From: Elusimicrobia bacterium RIFCSPLOWO2_01_FULL_64_13
GTDB taxonomy: Bacteria; Elusimicrobiota; Elusimicrobia; 2-02-FULL-39-32
Direction of reading: 5' to 3'
Assembly: GCA_001800095.1 (NCBI GenBank)
Contig: MGUT01000033.1
Coordinates: forward strand, 1 to 8,683
Length of the DNA stretch: 8,683 bases
In this document: positions 5,407-8,683 of the stretch, piece after piece
Position numbering within the stretch: position 1 is the stretch's first letter
Layout: each line of letters begins with the position of its first letter
Notes under the pieces: model-generated
Database searches by the model: none
Told to the model about the DNA's origin: nothing
What the model saw: the letters and a program-made list of their open reading frames with translations, nothing else
Made by a program: the position numbers and the translations under genes

Positions 5407-8232
5407 CTAGCCGGGTTTCCCGAAGAGGCGCAGGAGGTCGGCGTCGTTCGGGCTCAATTTCTGCACGCGCTTCCAGGCGTCGATGGATTCCTGGTTCTTC
5501 CCGTTGCGGGCGTAGGCGGTGGCGAGGCGCTTGAGGAAGTCCACGTGCTGGGGGAAGGAGCAGTAGCCGTTCAGCCCCGTGGGAGGATTCCCGTTCAGGA
5601 ACGCGTCGTCCGGACTGCAGGCCGTCGCGCGGAAATAGGCCTCCTCGGCCTTCCCGGGCTCGCCGCGGACGTACATGTAAAAATCGCCCAGGTACATCCA
5701 GGCCTCGGGCTTGGCGTTGATGACGCGGTCGTGGGTGTGGTCGGGGGAGGCCAGGTCGTATTGGTTGTTGGCGTACGCCCAGGCCTCGTCCACGAACCCT
5801 CCCGCGATCTGGTGGTAGGGCTTGCGGCATTCGCGGGCCTGGATGTGGTCGATGTAGACCTGCTCGGCCTCATCGAGCTCGCCGAGCTGGATGTGGATCT
5901 GGGCCTGGCGGTAATAGTTCTGGTCGTAGACGGGATCGATCTTGTAGTAAAGCTTGTAGCTGGCCAGGGCGGCCCGCCAATGGTCCCGGGCCTCCTTTTC
6001 GTAGAGGGAGGCCAGGTCCGGATGCCCGTATTGGCGGGCCTGCGGCGCCAGGGACATGAGGAAGTCGCCCCATTTCTGGTGCACGGTGCCGACCTGGTGG
6101 TGCATCTGGACGTAGTTGGGGCCGAGACGGCGCGTGTCGGCGTAGGCGCTCATGGCCTTCGACCAGAGGTCGTCGGTCTGCTTGCGGTGGATCTCCGCCT
6201 GGGTCACGTCCCCCCGGCCGAAGGCTTCCTGGGTCTTGCGGGCGAAGTCGGAGCCCCAGTCGTTATAGACGTTGCCGCGGAAATAGTGGGACATGATGAA
6301 GAAAGGGCTCTGCCGGTGGACCTCGGCATAATGCTCGAGGGCGCCTCCGATCCCGTCCTCCCGCCAGTAGACGTCCGGGAAGAGGAAATTGAGGACCTTG
6401 CCCGGGAGCGAATTCTTGTCGATGGTCCCTCCGCCCTCGCCGCGGTACATGATCTGGTATTCCCTGGGATAGCCCTGGATGGCCCCTTCGAATTGCGGGC
6501 CGCGGTTCCAGACGCCCTGCTTGGAGAAGAAGATGGCCCGGTTATGGTTCACGTCGCCCAGGAAGAAGCCCCAGAAGGGAACGACGGCGATCGAGGCCGC
6601 GATCAGGGTCGCGACGGATTTGATCCTGCGGGCGCGGGAGGCCAGGTCGAAGAACCACCAGACGGACGCGCCCCAGCAGAGCAGGAAGGTCCCCCAGGAG
6701 ATGAAAAAGTGCGGCATCTCGTTCGGGTTGGCCGACCCGTCCCTCCCCTGGCACCAGTCGAATTGGCGCAGGATGCGTATGGCCACCGCGCTGATGACGA
6801 GGAACGCCAGGCCCTTGAGGACCTTGAGGAGCAGGGTCTTCTTTTCGCCCGCGGGCGGCGGCTTCTGCGGGGCGGGAGCGGATGCCTCTTCGGGCAGGGG
6901 GCTGTGCATGATGAGGGCGGAATTCAGCCCCACCAGGAGCCAGAAGGGGGTGCCTGACGACACGAACCGCATGGACACGTCGGTGTTGTTATGGATCAGC
7001 ATGCCCAGCATGCCCGAGGCGAAGCCCAGCATGTAATAGGCCTCCTCGGGAAAGTCGGATTTCGTTTTGTCCGGGCCGGCCCGGATGGGGTGGGCGGTGA
7101 GGGCCTGGAGCGTCTTGTACACTCCCACCACGATGGTCAGGATGAGCCAGATCCAGATGGCCATCCCGATGACGCCCTCGTCGAACCAGACCTCGAGGTG
7201 CTCGTTCTCGGCGTGGTCGGTCTCGGTGTTGTGCTTGCCTTCGATGTGGAAGATGGCCGGCCGCCGGTAGGCGGGGTAGATCACCCAGAAGCTGCCGATG
7301 CCGTTGCCCAGGACCGGATTGTCCCGGATCATCTCCCAGGTGGACAGCCAGGTATAGATGCGGAAGGTGAACGACGTGAATCCGCCGTGGGCGATGAACA
7401 CCTTGTGCGCGATGTAGAACCCGAGCGAGAGCACCACGAACACGGCCCCGCCCAGGAAGGCCATCCTGATCTTGGCGCTCCTGCTGAAGAACCGGACGAA
7501 AAAGAACACGAACACCGTGGTCCCGGCCAGCACGCCGACGGCCGGGCCCTTGGAGCCCGTCCAGTAGATGTTGACGAGGGTCAGGGCGATGAGGGGGATG
7601 AGGGCGAACCTGCGCGTCCTGATGTAGGCGGCGAACATCACCGGGATCATGATGACCAGGAAATTGCTGTAAAAGTTCGGGTTGCCGAACGTGGAGAAGA
7701 CCCGCTCCCCGAAGGCCCGGCGCCAGACGAACTTGTCGATGCCGGAGGTGGGCGGGCCGGCGGGGAAGAAATGGATGTCGATCCACTGGATCAGGCCGTA
7801 GATCGTGGACACCGCGACCGCCAGGATGAGCCATTTGGTGATGCGCCTGAAATCGGAAACGGTCGTCATCTCCGTCACGGCGATCATGGCGAGGCCCACG
7901 TAGATGATCCGGCGGATGAAGTCGCCCAGGCTGCCCCAATGCAGGGGGGAATGGGCGAAAGAGATCATGCCCGACGTGAACATGGCCAGGACCGGCAGGA
8001 TCACGAGGGTCTGGCTCTTGTTGAAAGGCCAATGGTCGGACTCGAAGACCTTGTAGAACCAGAGCGCGATGAGGATCGTGCCGAACATCTGCAGGATGGT
8101 GATCTTGACCTGGGCGGAATCGTAGGTCCGCAGATAGAAGGAGACGGCCATCAGGAAGAAGAACACGGGGAAGGCCGTGTCCAGGTACCTGGACGAGCGC
8201 TCCACGCTGGGCGTCGCGGTCTTGGAGATCAT
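5407..8232 (-). CDS. Wzy_C (O-antigen ligase/polymerase-like) membrane protein with extra helices and C-terminal TPR-like domain (941 aa)
   Basis: A large polytopic membrane protein. About 12 helices lie between residues 19 and 442, then a Pro/Ala linker (448-465, PPP), then three further helices (about 468-487, 508-527, 537-558). Wzy_C-type motifs are FSTFGNPNFYSN (179-190) with Arg177 before it, TGSKGP (225-230), DNPVLGNGIGSF (304-315) and HAENEHLEVWFDEGVIGM (340-357). The His of the common AHNxxL loop motif is Glu342 here, and TGSKG stands where SR is typical. The C-terminal half (about 630-935) is helical with degenerate TPRs (AEEAYFRATACSPDD, FLKRLATAYARNGKNQESI). Residues 560-630 form an aromatic, Gly-rich segment absent from the paralogue. 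Expected role: transfer or polymerisation of a lipid-linked glycan at the outer face of the inner membrane. The ATG at 8232 follows the barrel gene stop by seven bases with no close Shine-Dalgarno, suggesting coupling. Confidence 0.83.
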   Translation of the reverse strand: MISKTATPSVERSSRYLDTAFPVFFFLMAVSFYLRTYDSAQVKITILQMFGTILIALWFYKVFESDHWPFNKSQTLVILPVLAMFTSGMISFAHSPLHWGSLGDFIRRIIYVGLAMIAVTEMTTVSDFRRITKWLILAVAVSTIYGLIQWIDIHFFPAGPPTSGIDKFVWRRAFGERVFSTFGNPNFYSNFLVIMIPVMFAAYIRTRRFALIPLIALTLVNIYWTGSKGPAVGVLAGTTVFVFFFVRFFSRSAKIRMAFLGGAVFVVLSLGFYIAHKVFIAHGGFTSFTFRIYTWLSTWEMIRDNPVLGNGIGSFWVIYPAYRRPAIFHIEGKHNTETDHAENEHLEVWFDEGVIGMAIWIWLILTIVVGVYKTLQALTAHPIRAGPDKTKSDFPEEAYYMLGFASGMLGMLIHNNTDVSMRFVSSGTPFWLLVGLNSALIMHSPLPEEASAPAPQKPPPAGEKKTLLLKVLKGLAFLVISAVAIRILRQFDWCQGRDGSANPNEMPHFFISWGTFLLCWGASVWWFFDLASRARRIKSVATLIAASIAVVPFWGFFLGDVNHNRAIFFSKQGVWNRGPQFEGAIQGYPREYQIMYRGEGGGTIDKNSLPGKVLNFLFPDVYWREDGIGGALEHYAEVHRQSPFFIMSHYFRGNVYNDWGSDFARKTQEAFGRGDVTQAEIHRKQTDDLWSKAMSAYADTRRLGPNYVQMHHQVGTVHQKWGDFLMSLAPQARQYGHPDLASLYEKEARDHWRAALASYKLYYKIDPVYDQNYYRQAQIHIQLGELDEAEQVYIDHIQARECRKPYHQIAGGFVDEAWAYANNQYDLASPDHTHDRVINAKPEAWMYLGDFYMYVRGEPGKAEEAYFRATACSPDDAFLNGNPPTGLNGYCSFPQHVDFLKRLATAYARNGKNQESIDAWKRVQKLSPNDADLLRLFGKPG

Positions 8233-8239
8233 GGAAGGT

Positions 8240-8683
8240 TCAGAGTTCCCTCGCCAGGCCGATCCTGTGGGTGATCCCCAGGTCTCCGGCGGAATTCAAA
8301 GCGTAGTCCACCTTCCACTTCCCCGCTCCCATGCCCAGCCCGAACGAGACGCCGTTGGGCAGGGACGCCTTGGAGCCCAGGTTCCGGTTCTTGATATGAC
8401 GGGAATAGCCCGCCCGGGCGGTGAATCGCCGCGGCAGGAGAGGGACCTCCGCGCCGGCGCCCACGACGCTGTCTCCGCCGTGGATCCGCTTGGAAAATTC
8501 GAGCGTCAGGAAGGAATCTTTGGGTATCCATGAGAAGGCCGGACCGTCCGGCCGGCCGGCGGCCAGGCCGAGCCGGGCCAGAGCGGGAAGGTCCTCCGAG
8601 GTTCCCCTGAAGGAGACTTTCGGCCCGAGGTTCTGGACCGACGCTCCGAAACGGACCGGAAGGGCCGGGTCGGAGGCGATGAC
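8240..8683 (-). CDS. PorV/PorQ-like outer-membrane beta-barrel protein (C-terminal 147 residues, 5' end outside window)
   Basis: This is the C-terminal half of a beta-barrel protein, entering the window in frame at 8683. Alternating strand patterns recur: VRFGASVQNLGPKVSF (10-25), FLTLEFSKRIHGGDSVVGAG, RFTARAGYSR, SFGLGMGAGKWKVDYAL. The closing GDLGITHRIGLA is characteristic of the PorV/PorQ (UPF0164-like) family, whose members usually read DYA...GDLGNTHR near the end. PorV of Bacteroidota is the type IX secretion shuttle that hands cargo to the PorU sortase; in other phyla the role is mostly unknown. The final residues are AREL, so the aromatic terminal residue usual for barrel insertion is missing. 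I chose this frame over an overlapping one that ends at 8229 because only this one gives barrel-like sequence. It sits seven bases before the first Wzy_C gene, probably in one operon. Confidence 0.8.
   Translation of the reverse strand, partial: VIASDPALPVRFGASVQNLGPKVSFRGTSEDLPALARLGLAAGRPDGPAFSWIPKDSFLTLEFSKRIHGGDSVVGAGAEVPLLPRRFTARAGYSRHIKNRNLGSKASLPNGVSFGLGMGAGKWKVDYALNSAGDLGITHRIGLAREL

Noticed and set aside
2793..5534. Plus-strand open frame of 913 codons opposite the second Wzy_C gene
   Set aside because: It is an antisense shadow created by GC-rich codons: its product is Gly/Arg/Glu/Val-rich with no domain pattern, while the minus strand gives coherent membrane helices, Wzy_C motifs and TPRs. 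The equal length is coincidence.
6991..8274. Plus-strand open frame of 427 codons, and a similar one at 5545-6957 (470 codons)
   Set aside because: Low-complexity charged product, opposite a well-supported membrane protein gene; same shadow effect.
8229..8531. Minus-strand frame of 100 codons ending in an ATGA overlap with the gene at 8232
   Set aside because: The overlap is tempting, but the product is Arg/Gly/Pro-rich. The frame ending at 8240 gives clear beta-barrel sequence with the GDLGITHR hallmark.
8537..8553. Near-palindrome GGCCGGACCGTCCGGCC followed by more GGCC repeats
   Set aside because: It lies inside the barrel coding frame (Gly-Arg-Pro-Asp-Gly-Pro) and is well within what GC-rich coding DNA yields; no second copy was seen.

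Overview
The window is a gene-dense, GC-rich stretch of bacterial chromosome. All seven supportable genes lie on the minus strand, so transcription runs from high to low coordinates. I see no mobile element, CRISPR array, tRNA or rRNA. The one gap worth noting is 65 bp long (2587-2651). The mix of a PorV/PorQ-type outer-membrane barrel, giant O-antigen-ligase/TPR fusions and a lengthened RuvA points to a Gram-negative (diderm) bacterium. I would guess an uncultured lineage near Omnitrophota, Elusimicrobiota or the PVC group. That placement is inference from recalled family resemblance and is weak.

Upstream (envelope) block, 8683 down to 2652. It opens with the C-terminal 147 codons of a PorV/PorQ-like beta-barrel (8240-8683). 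Seven bases later begins a 941-residue polytopic membrane protein with a Wzy_C (O-antigen ligase/polymerase) core and a C-terminal TPR-like region (5407-8232). Thirteen bases after that comes a 913-residue protein of the same architecture that starts with TTG (2652-5393). The spacing suggests one transcript. The two large proteins are diverged paralogues with different active-loop residues. The likely theme is export, polymerisation or ligation of a surface glycan, possibly linked to outer-membrane protein anchoring.

Downstream (information) block, 2586 down to 1. It contains yebC, ruvC, ruvA and the first 206 codons of ruvB, in the common order yebC-ruvC-ruvA-ruvB. A candidate extended -10 promoter and a good Shine-Dalgarno site sit in the 65-bp gap before yebC, so this block is probably transcribed on its own as well as by read-through. 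Junctions are very tight: ruvC/ruvA overlap as GTGA and ruvA/ruvB as ATGA. The yebC/ruvC junction carries a 7-bp all-G:C hairpin whose loop is the yebC stop codon. RuvC resolves, and RuvAB migrates, Holliday junctions; YebC acts in translation or gene regulation.

Points worth a second look are the tandem Wzy_C-TPR pair and their active-site differences, the PorV-like/ligase pairing, the RuvA insertion with an altered acidic pin, and the stop-codon-loop hairpin.
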